Shown here: positions 4,974 to 12,454 of the stretch, one piece after another
Position numbering within the stretch: the stretch's first letter is position 1
How the letters are laid out: each line of letters opens with the position of its first letter
Virus record (IMG/VR): IMGVR_UViG_3300025671_000476
Location: 1 to 25,263 of that record
Strand: one strand, 5' to 3'
Origin: a virus
Length of the DNA: 25,263 bases
The notes under the pieces: model-generated
The model's input: only the letters and a program-made list of their open reading frames with translations
Told to the model about the DNA's origin: nothing
Database searches by the model: none
Program-made: the position numbers and the translations under genes

Positions 4974-5245
4974 TGCCGGACAAGCAACCTCCTAAAACAA
5001 AGAAATATTTTCGCTCTACAAAAAGTGGAGCGGGTATGACGAAAGCAGGGGTAGCTCGGTATCGAAGAGAAAATCCAGGTTCAAAATTATCGACAGCGGT
5101 AACAGAAAAAAATCCGAAAGGAAAACGTGCCGCTCGAAGAAAATCGTACTGTGCTAGAAGTGCGGGTCAAATGAAAAAATTTCCGAAAGCGGCCAAAGAC
5201 CCTAATTCTAGATTACGTCAAGCGAGAAGAAGGTGGAGATGTTAA
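4973..5245 (+). CDS. DUF6321-like basic phage protein
   Basis: A 90-residue, very basic protein. The order 'GMTKAGVARYRRENPGSKL', then 'KRAARRKSYCAR', then 'DPNSRLRQARRRWRC' matches what I recall of the DUF6321 family (glycine-rich lead, RRKSxCAR core, DPNSR, C-terminal W-x-C). The family is common in phages and has no established function. Two cysteines, one in the core and one at the very C-terminus, are typical and could bind metal or form a disulphide. The lysine and arginine content suggests nucleic-acid contact. The start overlaps the preceding stop (TAATG). The family name is from memory; a profile search would settle it. Confidence 0.72.
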   Translation: MPDKQPPKTKKYFRSTKSGAGMTKAGVARYRRENPGSKLSTAVTEKNPKGKRAARRKSYCARSAGQMKKFPKAAKDPNSRLRQARRRWRC

Positions 5246-5325
5246 ATAGATCTTCTTTTCCAAAACAAATGAAAAATTGTAAAAAGAGAAAAACAAAAAA
5301 GAAAACGAAAGGCAAGAAAAAGTAA
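5239..5325 (+). CDS. 28-residue lysine-rich microprotein
   Basis: ATG at 5239 overlaps the last two codons of the DUF6321-like gene and has GGTGG close upstream. The frame ends in TAA at 5323-5325, overlapping the next ATG by one base. The product begins MLNRSSFPKQMKNC and continues as an almost unbroken run of K, R, T and G. It joins two genes without a gap, which supports it being real, but at this length the evidence is positional. It resembles the polybasic tail of the EF-hand microprotein at 4531. Confidence 0.5.
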   Translation: MLNRSSFPKQMKNCKKRKTKKKTKGKKK

Positions 5326-5579
5326 TGGCTACTAAATTAGAAAACGAATTAGAAAAATTAAGAAAAGAAAATAAAAGATTAGATAGGGAAGTTACTAAGC
5401 TTCAATCGAAAGTTTCACAGAAAGACCAATCGTTAAAAGAAAAAGATTTACATATAACATTTTTAACTGATCGTCTATCCAATTGGGCAGATAAATTTTT
5501 TGAATTACGAACTAACTTTATTAATTTACCAATAGGTGAAAAAGTTAAGCTACAGGAGAAAATGCAAGGTGGCGAATGA
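5325..5579 (+). CDS. Coiled-coil small protein upstream of portal
   Basis: An 84-residue protein with a clear heptad pattern over about residues 4-55 (leucine or isoleucine repeats in 'KLENELEKLRKENKRL' and beyond), so a two- or three-stranded coiled coil is expected. A short C-terminal segment with 'NLPIGEKVKLQEKM' follows. It starts by TAATG overlap and its last 11 bases overlap the portal gene, whose Shine-Dalgarno sequence AGGAG (5554-5558) lies inside it. Function unknown. Confidence 0.7.
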   Translation: MATKLENELEKLRKENKRLDREVTKLQSKVSQKDQSLKEKDLHITFLTDRLSNWADKFFELRTNFINLPIGEKVKLQEKMQGGE

Positions 5580-7899
5580 AGATAACAAATTAGAAGATGT
5601 ACTAGAAATAGAATCAGACGGTTCTATTAACGTAGACATTTCTGAAGGTGATGAAGAAGAGGAAGAAGAGTTTGTTAATCCTTATGAAACAGATCACTAT
5701 GCAAACTTAGCTGAAGATCTAGATAAAGATAAACTAGCTGAAATTTCATCTGACCTTTTAAATAAATTTGAAAACGATAAGTCCTCTCGAAAAGATTGGG
5801 AAGATCAATATTCAAAAGGACTAAAAATGTTAGGTGTTATTTCAGAAGAAAGAGATGATCCATTCCCTGGTGCTTCTGGAGTTCATAATCCTTTAATGGC
5901 GGAAGCTGCAACTCAATTCCAAGCGAGAGCAATTTCTGAAATGTTTCCACCCGGCGGCCCTGTAAAAACACAAATTATTGGAAAAGTTACAGAAGAAAGA
6001 GAGATGCAGGCTCAAAGAGTTCAAGAATTTATGAACTATCAAATCACTCAGTTAATGCCCGATTACTTTAGCGAACTAGATCAGATGTTATTTAACTTAT
6101 CTCTAGCAGGATCAGCGTTTAAAAAAGTTTATTATGACACTGCTTCAGATCAAGTAAGTGCTAAATTCATTCCTGCGGAAGATTTAGTCGTTTCCTACAG
6201 TACAACTGAATTAGATACTTCTCCTCGATATACTCAAATTATGAAATTAACGACTAATGATGTTAAAAAATACATGAAAACGGGTTTTTATCGTGACATT
6301 AAATTAACTTCAGCTTCAAATGATGATGAAGAAAGTCAAGTTCAACAGACTTTAGATGAATTAGACGGAATTAACCCTGGTAATAGTGATCAAACTAGAC
6401 AAGTTTTAGAGTTTCATGTTAACTATAACTTAGGAAATGATGAAGATGACTTAGAGTTACCTTACATTATTACAGTAGATCGCTCTTCACAGCAAATTTT
6501 AGCGATTAGACGCAATTGGAAAGAAGATGATAAGCTACAAAACAAGCGAGTTTACTTTATTCACTATAAATATTTACCAGGTTTAGGCTTTTACGGCTTC
6601 GGTTTAATACACATGATCGGTGGATTACAGCATGCAAGCACGGGTGCACTCAGAGCGTTACTTGATAGTGCTGCATTTGCAAATTTAAATGGTGGATTTA
6701 AAGCGAAAGGTGCTCGAATTGAAGGTGGAGACATTACAGTATCACCTGGTGAGTGGGTTGAAGTCGAAGCTTATGGCGATGACTTAAGAAAATCGTTTAT
6801 TCCACTTCCATTTAAAGAGCCATCACCTACTTTAATGCAATTATTAGGAATTTTAACTGAATCTGGACGTAGATTTACTTCAATTGCTGATGCTATGGTC
6901 GGAGATGCAGCTTCATCTGCTCCTGTCGGAAGTATTGTAGCACAAATTGAGCAAGGATCAAAAGTATTTAGTGCGATTCATAAAAGATTACACATGGCGC
7001 AGGGAAAAGAACTTAAATTAATCGGTGAATTAAACGGAGAATTCCTAGATAACGAATATCCTTACGAAATTATCGGCGATGAGAAGATGGTTAGACGAAA
7101 AGATTTCGATGGACGTGTCGATATTATCCCTGTATCTGATCCAAATATTTTTTCAGCGGCACAAAGAATCGCTATGGCGCAAACCGAACTTCAACTAGCT
7201 CAATCTGCTCCTCAAATTATCGATGTGCGTAAAGCCTATGAACGATTAGTGCGTGCTTTGAATATACCAGAGCCTGAAGAACTATTACTTGAAGAAATGG
7301 AGCCAAAAAGAATGGATCCTGTCTCTGAAAATATGGCGGTATTGAATCAAACTCCGATAAAAGCGTTTATGGATCAAAATCACACTGCTCACTTAGCAGT
7401 TCATCAACAATTTTTAGCTGATCCACGATTTGGTGGAAATACTCAAGCACAACAAGCTATCTTAGGTCCTATGTTAGCACACATGGCGGAACACTTAGCG
7501 TATCAATATAAAATGACTATGCAAAGTTTAGGACAACAAGCAGGAATGCCGATACAAATTCCTAATATAGACTTTAAAGACAGAGATAGTGAACAGGAAG
7601 AACTATCTCCAGAAGCAGAAAACGCTTTAGCGCAGTTTGAAGCACAAACAGCTCAACTTCTAGCTCAAAGTCAACCTCCGAGTGAAGAACAAGTTAAACA
7701 GCAACAACAGAACGCTAAAGATCAAGCTGAACTTCAGCTTAAAGCGAAAGAAATGCAGATAAGAGAAGCTAGGTTTGTAGAAGGCGTAAAGAAAGATGAA
7801 AAAGTTCAAGATAGACTTGAAAGAGAATCAAAATTAAAAGCACTAGATACAGCTATGAAAATGGCGGAAAGGAAAGATGCTGCAAAAAAAGAGTCTTAG
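5569..7899 (+). CDS. Portal protein (P22-like)
   Basis: The portal is the dodecameric ring at one head vertex through which DNA enters and leaves. I place the start at GTG 5569, ten bases after AGGAG, giving 776 residues, in the range of the large P22-type portals. A GTG 33 bases earlier lacks a Shine-Dalgarno sequence. The N-terminal 40 residues are very acidic. The conserved 'DPFPGASGVHNPLM' segment is at about 96-109 and 'ISEMFPPGGPVK' at about 121-132. The middle holds clip/stem material such as 'LPGLGFYGFGLIHMIGG', and the last 120 residues are Gln-, Glu- and Lys-rich coiled coil, the usual barrel/C-terminal region. Position after terL and before scaffold and capsid genes fits. The ring acts with the terminase and later with the adaptors encoded at 12734 and 14544. 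Confidence 0.88.
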   Translation: MANEDNKLEDVLEIESDGSINVDISEGDEEEEEEFVNPYETDHYANLAEDLDKDKLAEISSDLLNKFENDKSSRKDWEDQYSKGLKMLGVISEERDDPFPGASGVHNPLMAEAATQFQARAISEMFPPGGPVKTQIIGKVTEEREMQAQRVQEFMNYQITQLMPDYFSELDQMLFNLSLAGSAFKKVYYDTASDQVSAKFIPAEDLVVSYSTTELDTSPRYTQIMKLTTNDVKKYMKTGFYRDIKLTSASNDDEESQVQQTLDELDGINPGNSDQTRQVLEFHVNYNLGNDEDDLELPYIITVDRSSQQILAIRRNWKEDDKLQNKRVYFIHYKYLPGLGFYGFGLIHMIGGLQHASTGALRALLDSAAFANLNGGFKAKGARIEGGDITVSPGEWVEVEAYGDDLRKSFIPLPFKEPSPTLMQLLGILTESGRRFTSIADAMVGDAASSAPVGSIVAQIEQGSKVFSAIHKRLHMAQGKELKLIGELNGEFLDNEYPYEIIGDEKMVRRKDFDGRVDIIPVSDPNIFSAAQRIAMAQTELQLAQSAPQIIDVRKAYERLVRALNIPEPEELLLEEMEPKRMDPVSENMAVLNQTPIKAFMDQNHTAHLAVHQQFLADPRFGGNTQAQQAILGPMLAHMAEHLAYQYKMTMQSLGQQAGMPIQIPNIDFKDRDSEQEELSPEAENALAQFEAQTAQLLAQSQPPSEEQVKQQQQNAKDQAELQLKAKEMQIREARFVEGVKKDEKVQDRLERESKLKALDTAMKMAERKDAAKKES

Positions 7900-8098
7900 G
7901 CCAACCGGAGAAGAAATAAGACAAGCTAAAAAATTTCTTCAAAATAAAAAAATAAAAACTCAAGTAATAAAACCTAACTTATTTGCGATGGCTTCAAAAG
8001 AAGTAAATAAAAATTATGATCAAACACTACAATCTATTTTAGAGGTACTAAATGCTAAAACTAACGGAAGCAATTCTAGAGGAAATAAAAAAACTTAG
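7877..8098 (+). CDS. Small protein of unknown function
   Basis: A 73-residue basic protein whose start overlaps the end of the portal gene by 23 bases, with AAAGG just upstream. It contains 'GEEIRQAKKFLQNKK' (about 11-25, helical), a 'VIKPNLFAMASKEVNKNYD' stretch and a predicted helix 'QTLQSILEVLNA' (about 50-61). It overlaps the next gene by 47 bases. No named family recognised; it presumably belongs to the portal to co-chaperonin expression block. Confidence 0.6.
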   Translation: MLQKKSLRPTGEEIRQAKKFLQNKKIKTQVIKPNLFAMASKEVNKNYDQTLQSILEVLNAKTNGSNSRGNKKT

Positions 8099-8255
8099 AA
8101 GAGATTTATCTGAACGAACTGTTAATCCAGGATTTGATACTCACGAACAATATATCAAAACTATTGGAATAGTTCATGGTTTAGATAGAGCCAGAGATAT
8201 TATTAAAGATATTTCTGAACGATACATGAAAGGAGATATACTCGAAGATGAGTAA
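8052..8255 (+). CDS. Small helical protein of unknown function
   Basis: A 67-residue, mainly helical protein. It begins with a charged helix (about 3-21), contains 'NPGFDTHEQYIKTIGIVHGL' in the middle and ends acidic. Small proteins of this general pattern, ending in a 'GxxxALDxI'-like helix, are often found just before phage co-chaperonin or scaffold genes, but I know no function. AGAGGT lies a few bases before the ATG. It overlaps the GroES-like gene by 8 bases. Confidence 0.6.
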   Translation: MLKLTEAILEEIKKLRRDLSERTVNPGFDTHEQYIKTIGIVHGLDRARDIIKDISERYMKGDILEDE

Positions 8256-8625
8256 TATTATCATGAATAATGATTGGCACACCGATAGTGATGTCGCTGA
8301 TCCAAAAGAACTACCAATCCCGTGTGGATTTCGAATACTCATTCGACCAATCGCACCGATTAAAAAAACGAAAGGTGGAATTATCTTAACTGATAAAGCT
8401 GTAGAAGATCAAGCTTATCTTAATAGCAAAGGAAGAGTTCTTGCTATGGGAGATGAATGTTACGATAAAAGCCAAAAACCGTGGTGTACAATTGGCGACT
8501 ATGTTGTATATGGTAGATATGCAGGAAGTAAGATTGACGTAGGTGGCGTTAAGATGCTCTTGTTAAATGATGATGAGATATTAGCAGTTTTACCAAACCC
8601 TGATATCTTAACAACTAAAGTATAA
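8248..8625 (+). CDS. groES: GroES-like co-chaperonin (Cpn10)
   Basis: A 125-residue co-chaperonin of the Cpn10 fold, which caps the host GroEL chamber. The strand signature 'GFRILIRPIAPIKKTKGGI' (about 27-45) matches the Cpn10 start. The mobile-loop equivalent is 'KKTKGGIILTDKAVEDQAY', then 'SKGRVLAMG' (about 64-72) and 'IGDYVVYGRYAG' (about 84-95). The C-terminus 'LLLNDDEILAVL' is also typical. Length is above the 97 residues of bacterial GroES, as in phage versions such as T4 gp31. Placed between portal and scaffold, it probably helps fold the major capsid protein with host GroEL. The start at 8248 has AAGGAG 13 bases upstream; ATG 8263 is an alternative. Confidence 0.85.
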   Translation: MSNIIMNNDWHTDSDVADPKELPIPCGFRILIRPIAPIKKTKGGIILTDKAVEDQAYLNSKGRVLAMGDECYDKSQKPWCTIGDYVVYGRYAGSKIDVGGVKMLLLNDDEILAVLPNPDILTTKV

Positions 8626-8666
8626 ACACGTGGCGCACAACCACGCAATACATGGGAGGTTAAACC

Positions 8667-9620
8667 ATGATAGACGAAGAACTAAAGGAAGTCGAGGTAA
8701 CTCTTGACGAGGAAAAAGAAGAACAAACAAATCAAAATCCAATTGAAGAAGCAATCAATGCGCAACAGTTGGATAATGAAGGAGATTCTTCTAAGAATGC
8801 AGAATCAGAAAAGCCTGAATTAGAAGTTGAACTTTCTAATCTTAGATCTGAATTAGAAGAAATTAAAAAAGAGCCTTACTCGGAAAGAGTAAAAAAACGT
8901 ATCGCAAAAGAAGTTGCTAAGACTAGAGCGGCAGCTGAAAAAGCAAAAATGCTTGAAGATCGTTTAGCTCGTATTGAAGCTTCTATGGCAGAAAAAGAAA
9001 AAGAAGAAAAAGAAGTTCAATATAAAACGGTAGCACAACAATTACGAGAAGCTATTGAATCAGGTGAAACTGATAAACAGGTAGAATTAATGGAAGCAAT
9101 GTCAGATTTAAGACAAAGAAAATCTAACGTTCAACCTGAGAAACCAGTTGAAAATACTAATAATGTTGAAGATAGAATTAATTCTCTTCCAGAATTAGCA
9201 AAAGATTGGATTGCTAGAAACTCTGGCTGGTGGAATAAACCAGAGCATAGAGATGCTACAACTTTATCTTTTGGTATTGATAATCAATTAGTAGAAGAAG
9301 GATATGACGTAAATGATCCGGAATATTATCAAGAACTCGATAAAAGAATGTCAAAGTATTTTCCTGACTTAATAAATCCGCAACAAACAGCAGATAAAAA
9401 CACTTCACAAGATGATAAAAAGGTTGTATCTTCAGAACAGAAGAGAGTGCAATCGCCAGTTGCAGGTGTTTCTCGATCTACATCGGGTTCTGCTAAGAGC
9501 GTTAAGCTATCTGCTGATGATCTAGCAAATGCTAGAAAATTTGGAATAGATATTAGCGATCCAGCGGCACTGAAAAGATACGCAAGGGAACTTGCTAGTC
9601 TTTCAATACAGGACAAATAG
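8667..9620 (+). CDS. Scaffolding protein
   Basis: A 317-residue protein that fits the prohead scaffold: the internal core around which capsid subunits assemble. The first 60 residues are acidic, and about 50-115 is a long charged coiled coil. A conserved-looking 'SLPELAKDWIARNSGWW' segment (about 173-189) is followed by a Ser/Thr/Gln-rich linker (about 235-270) and a C-terminal helix-turn-helix-like 'LSADDLANARKFGIDI' region (about 281-296), the likely capsid-binding end. Identification rests on composition, motif recall and position directly before the head genes. The Shine-Dalgarno sequence GGGAGGT (8654-8660) is strong. A small inverted repeat CGTGG/CCACG (8629-8645) precedes it. Confidence 0.75.
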   Translation: MIDEELKEVEVTLDEEKEEQTNQNPIEEAINAQQLDNEGDSSKNAESEKPELEVELSNLRSELEEIKKEPYSERVKKRIAKEVAKTRAAAEKAKMLEDRLARIEASMAEKEKEEKEVQYKTVAQQLREAIESGETDKQVELMEAMSDLRQRKSNVQPEKPVENTNNVEDRINSLPELAKDWIARNSGWWNKPEHRDATTLSFGIDNQLVEEGYDVNDPEYYQELDKRMSKYFPDLINPQQTADKNTSQDDKKVVSSEQKRVQSPVAGVSRSTSGSAKSVKLSADDLANARKFGIDISDPAALKRYARELASLSIQDK

Positions 9621-9635
9621 AAAAGGAGCCTGATA

Positions 9636-10067
9636 ATGACAACTAAAGAAACACGAGATGAGCTTTCTCGTAAAAAAGCTTGGAGACCGCCATCATTGTT
9701 AGAGGCGCCACCAGCGAGGCCAGGATATAAGCAACGTTGGGTAGCGACTAGCATTTTAGGTCAAGATAACCCAACTAATTGGGCGAAACGAATGAGAGAA
9801 GGTTGGCAACCAAGAGATCCAAAGACAGTGTCTAAGGATTTCGCAGTGGCTACCATTGAACATGGAAAGTTCGCCGGTTACATTGGCGTTGAAGGAATGG
9901 TTCTCTGTGAAATGCCAGAGGAATTGATTTCGCAGCGTAATGAATATTATGCAAATAAAACACGAAATCAAGAACTTGCAGTCGAGCATGACTTACATAG
10001 ATCAGAACAACCAGGTAATCCTATCCAACGAGAACATCGATCTAAAACGACAGTAGGTGGTGAGTAA
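9636..10067 (+). CDS. Head-region protein of unknown function
   Basis: A 143-residue protein between scaffold and the capsid genes. It opens with a basic helix, then 'RPPSLLEAPPARPGYKQRWV' (about 17-36), 'DNPTNWAKRMREGWQPRDP' (about 44-62) and 'GMVLCEMPEELISQRNEYY' in the second half. Proteins with this 'YxxRWVxxSxxGxDNPxN' layout recur beside the major capsid gene in marine phages. I believe they are virion-associated but know no tested role. AAAGGAG precedes the ATG. The C-terminus is polar and histidine- and arginine-rich, possibly flexible. Confidence 0.65.
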   Translation: MTTKETRDELSRKKAWRPPSLLEAPPARPGYKQRWVATSILGQDNPTNWAKRMREGWQPRDPKTVSKDFAVATIEHGKFAGYIGVEGMVLCEMPEELISQRNEYYANKTRNQELAVEHDLHRSEQPGNPIQREHRSKTTVGGE

Positions 10068-10099
10068 GGCAATGGCAATTTTAAGGAGGTAAATATAAA

Positions 10100-10669
10100 A
10101 TGGCTAACGCAGACACACCAAACGGTTTTGTACCTAAAAGACACTTAACCGGTGGCGTAATCAGAGCCAATGAATACCTAATTGCAAATGGCAAAGCTGC
10201 AAATTTCTTTTCTGGCGATATCGTAGATCTCGGATCAGATGGATATTTAGACACTTTCGCTAATACTGAAAAAGCAATTGGAGTATTTTACGGCGCTGAA
10301 TATGTCGATGAAAGTACAGGTGACGTGAAGTTTGTAAAAAAATGGACTTCCGGTACCACAGTAAAAGCTAACACAACAGTGAAAGCTTATGTTTATGACG
10401 ACCCAATGATTACTTACACAGTACAGGCCGGTAACGGTTCTATTGCTCAAGCTAACATTGGTGAGACAGCAAACGTTCTATTAACAGCAGGTAATTCTAC
10501 TTACGGTTATTCACAACACGAGTTGGATAACGATACTCTAGCAACAACTTCACTTGTTCTTAGAGTTCTAAGAAAAGTAGATGAGCCTAATAATGATTTC
10601 GGTGAGAATGCTAAAGTTGAAGTAGTTATCAACCAGCACAGATTATCGACTCAAGGCGCAGGAGTATAA
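10100..10669 (+). CDS. Putative capsid decoration or minor head protein
   Basis: A 189-residue protein immediately before the major capsid gene, with a very strong ribosome site (AAGGAGGT, 10083-10090), so high expression is expected. Sequence starts 'MANADTPNGFVPKRHLTGG', a pattern I associate with head decoration or stabilisation proteins of marine phages. The rest is beta-rich, with 'FFSGDIVDLGSDGYLD' (about 36-51) and 'IGVFYGAEYVD' (about 61-71), recalling the small beta-barrels that bind the capsid surface. Only 6 bases separate its stop from the capsid gene. Decoration is inferred from position, fold guess and expression signal. Confidence 0.6.
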   Translation: MANADTPNGFVPKRHLTGGVIRANEYLIANGKAANFFSGDIVDLGSDGYLDTFANTEKAIGVFYGAEYVDESTGDVKFVKKWTSGTTVKANTTVKAYVYDDPMITYTVQAGNGSIAQANIGETANVLLTAGNSTYGYSQHELDNDTLATTSLVLRVLRKVDEPNNDFGENAKVEVVINQHRLSTQGAGV

Positions 10670-10675
10670 TAAGTT

Positions 10676-11584
10676 ATGGCATTAAATAGATCTTTATTTA
10701 CAAAACAGCTTAACTTAGGCCTCAACACTATTTTTGGTATGGAATATGACCGTTACCCAGAACAGTGGAGAGAAATATTCTCTGTTGAGCAATCACAAAA
10801 GGCTTTTGAAGAAGATGTACAGATGATTGGTTTCGGTGCAGCTCCTACTAAAGCAGAAGGCGCAGCTATCTCTTACGAATCAGGAAGAGAAGGTATTGTA
10901 GCAAGATATACCCACGAGACAATCGCATTAGCATTTTCAATTACTGAGGAAGCTGAAGAAGATGGTCTTTACGGTTCACTTGGTGCAAAGTACGCTAGAG
11001 CTTTAGCAAGATCAATGCAGCACACAAAAGAAATCAAAGGTGCTAACATCTTAAACAACGGCTTTAACACAGTAGTCGGTGGTGACGGAGTAAGCATGCT
11101 TAATGCATCTCACCCACTTGGCGGTGGCGGAACAGCTTCAAACATTCTCGCAACTGCAGCTGACTTATCAGAAACATCTCTAGAGACAATGTTAATTCAG
11201 ATTTCTGAAATGACAGACGATAGAGGTATTCCTGTTGCAGCTACAGGTCAGAAGCTAATCGTTCCACCTGAGTTAATGTTTATTGCTGAAAGAATCATTA
11301 ACAGTAACTTAAGACCAGGTACAGCTGACAATGATATTAACGCTATGAAATCAATGGGAATGATCCCTGGTGGCGTAGCAGTTAATCAGCGTCTAACTGA
11401 CCCTGATGCGTTCTTCTTAATGACTGACGTGCCAGATGGCATGAAGCATTTCGTAAGACGTTCACTTAAAAAAGCTGTTGAAGGTGATTTTGAGACAGGA
11501 AACTTACGCTACAAAGTATCAGAAAGATATTCATTCGGTTTCACCGATTGGAGAGGTATCTTCGGTACTCCAGGCGCAGCCTAA
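10676..11584 (+). CDS. Major capsid protein (HK97-fold type)
   Basis: A 302-residue protein with the hallmarks of a phage major head subunit, closest in my reading to the Mu gpT-like group within the HK97 fold. 'NTIFGMEYDRYPEQWREIF' (about 17-35) opens the N-arm. 'YTHETIALAFSITEEAEEDG' (about 79-98) is the segment before the spine helix, 'GVSMLNASHPLGGGG' (about 139-153) fits a P-domain loop, and 'GQKLIVPPELMFIAERI' (about 197-213) fits the A-domain. There is no long N-terminal delta domain, which agrees with a separate scaffold gene upstream. No protease gene is recognised in the window. The gene ends 14 bases before a hairpin. Confidence 0.88.
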   Translation: MALNRSLFTKQLNLGLNTIFGMEYDRYPEQWREIFSVEQSQKAFEEDVQMIGFGAAPTKAEGAAISYESGREGIVARYTHETIALAFSITEEAEEDGLYGSLGAKYARALARSMQHTKEIKGANILNNGFNTVVGGDGVSMLNASHPLGGGGTASNILATAADLSETSLETMLIQISEMTDDRGIPVAATGQKLIVPPELMFIAERIINSNLRPGTADNDINAMKSMGMIPGGVAVNQRLTDPDAFFLMTDVPDGMKHFVRRSLKKAVEGDFETGNLRYKVSERYSFGFTDWRGIFGTPGAA

Positions 11585-11597
11585 TAATTAAAAAACT

Positions 11598-11624
11598 GAG
11601 AGAGGGTGTTATCGCCCTCTCTTT
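11598..11624 (+). terminator. Hairpin terminator or attenuator after the major capsid gene
   Basis: AGAGAGGG (11599-11606) pairs with CCCTCTCT (11615-11622); an extra U-G and G-C pair closes a TTAT loop. The T tract is short (TTT, then C). It could terminate partially, or act as a 3' stabiliser of capsid mRNA. Confidence 0.7.
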
Positions 11625-11637
11625 CTCAACATAACAA

Positions 11638-11692
11638 GTTACATAAACTGAGTTGAGCAGACGGTATAGAGATTATGTAACTCGGTCTATAC
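11638..11692 (+). promoter_or_regulatory. Interleaved inverted repeats (possible pseudoknot) in the leader of the small virion gene
   Basis: GTTACATAA (11638-11646) is complementary to TTATGTAAC (11673-11681). GTATAGA (11664-11670) is complementary to TCTATAC (11686-11692). The order a-b-a'-b' is that of an H-type pseudoknot or two mutually exclusive hairpins. A third option pairs 11648-11654 with 11679-11685. The structure ends 3 bases before the Shine-Dalgarno sequence AAGGAGG (11696-11702) of the gene at 11708. Confidence 0.5.
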
Positions 11693-11707
11693 ACCAAGGA
11701 GGTTAAT

Positions 11708-11935
11708 ATGGCTAACACTACTTTTTCAGGACCAGTTATTTCAAATAACGGTTTTACAGCTACCGCAATTCTTTTTGCAGATTTGCCAACAGCTTCAGAA
11801 AATACAGGTCGTATCCTATTTGTATCAGATGCATTAAAAGCTTCTGAAACTACAGGTAACGGTACAGGGAACTTAGTTTTCTCTGACGGTTCGAACTGGA
11901 TTAGAGTAGATACTGGCGCTACTGCTGGTGACTAA
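11708..11935 (+). CDS. Small, strongly expressed virion protein
   Basis: A 75-residue protein with a consensus ribosome site and hairpins on both sides, so it is probably made in large amounts from its own or a processed message. The body reads 'PTASENTGRILFVSDALKA' (about 27-45) and 'NLVFSDGSNWIRVDTGATA' (about 55-73). The 'GxxxFVSDA...LVFSDGSNW' pattern is widespread in marine phage structural proteins and in ends of fibre proteins. It may be a head decoration or head-fibre protein. The assignment is inferred from expression signals, composition and neighbours. Confidence 0.65.
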   Translation: MANTTFSGPVISNNGFTATAILFADLPTASENTGRILFVSDALKASETTGNGTGNLVFSDGSNWIRVDTGATAGD

Positions 11936-11940
11936 TTAAT

Positions 11941-11968
11941 ATAGGGCCTGTTAAAGGCCCTATTTATT
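11941..11968 (+). terminator. Intrinsic terminator after the small virion gene
   Basis: ATAGGGCCT (11941-11949), loop GTTAA, AGGCCCTAT (11955-11963), then TTATT. This is a strong GC stem with a T-rich tail. The next ATG is only 18 bases further on and has no Shine-Dalgarno sequence. Confidence 0.85.
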
Positions 11969-11986
11969 GTATATAGTTGCGATATC

Positions 11987-12454
11987 ATGTCAAGTTATAT
12001 AGATCAATTTATTTACGATCCAAATAGAGATACTCAAAGAACATTTGAAGAAGTTCAAGCAGAAATGAAAAGCAATAAAGCTTATTCAACTAAAGAAGAA
12101 GAAGTACTAGATGTAGATTTAGAAAATGAAGAAACTAAAAGTGATGATAAAAAAGTTGATGAAGCATTAGAAAAAGCTGAGAAAAAAACTGATGAAGCAG
12201 TATCTCAATTATCAAAATATGCAGATGCTTACAAAAAAATAGCTTCTTCTTCATCTGCTCAAAAACCAATTACAGGTCAAAATTTAATGGGAACACCTAG
12301 TTCAATGGGAGCATTTGGACCAATGAGTGCAGTACAACAATCTACTAGTCCTTATTTTGCAAGTCAAGGAGTATTATCAACTGCCAAAATGAAAGAACTT
12401 GATTCTAAAATAGCAACATTAAGAAAAATTTTACAAGGAGGTGTCAATGTCTAG
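11987..12454 (+). CDS. Protein of unknown function, acidic coiled coil
   Basis: A 155-residue protein. The N-terminus 'SSYIDQFIYDPNRDTQRTF' is followed by an acidic, helical middle (about 35-80) with a likely coiled coil, and then a Gly/Ser/Met/Gln-rich flexible segment (about 85-125). A final short helix includes 'MKELDSKIATLRKIL'. No family recognised. Its ATG has no Shine-Dalgarno sequence and lies 18 bases beyond a terminator stem, so expression would rely on read-through or a promoter that I cannot identify. The Shine-Dalgarno sequence of the next gene is inside its 3' end. It lies between head and connector genes, so a minor virion role is plausible. Confidence 0.65.
   Translation: MSSYIDQFIYDPNRDTQRTFEEVQAEMKSNKAYSTKEEEVLDVDLENEETKSDDKKVDEALEKAEKKTDEAVSQLSKYADAYKKIASSSSAQKPITGQNLMGTPSSMGAFGPMSAVQQSTSPYFASQGVLSTAKMKELDSKIATLRKILQGGVNV

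Noticed and set aside
5536-5568. Upstream GTG start for portal
   Set aside because: It lacks a ribosome site, while GTG 5569 has AGGAG ten bases upstream.
9329-9754. 141-codon minus-strand frame across the scaffold end
   Set aside because: Opposite a well-supported coding sequence, cysteine- and serine-rich as expected for an antisense shadow.
12441-12446. GTG start two codons before the gene at 12447
   Set aside because: It overlaps the Shine-Dalgarno sequence that serves ATG 12447.
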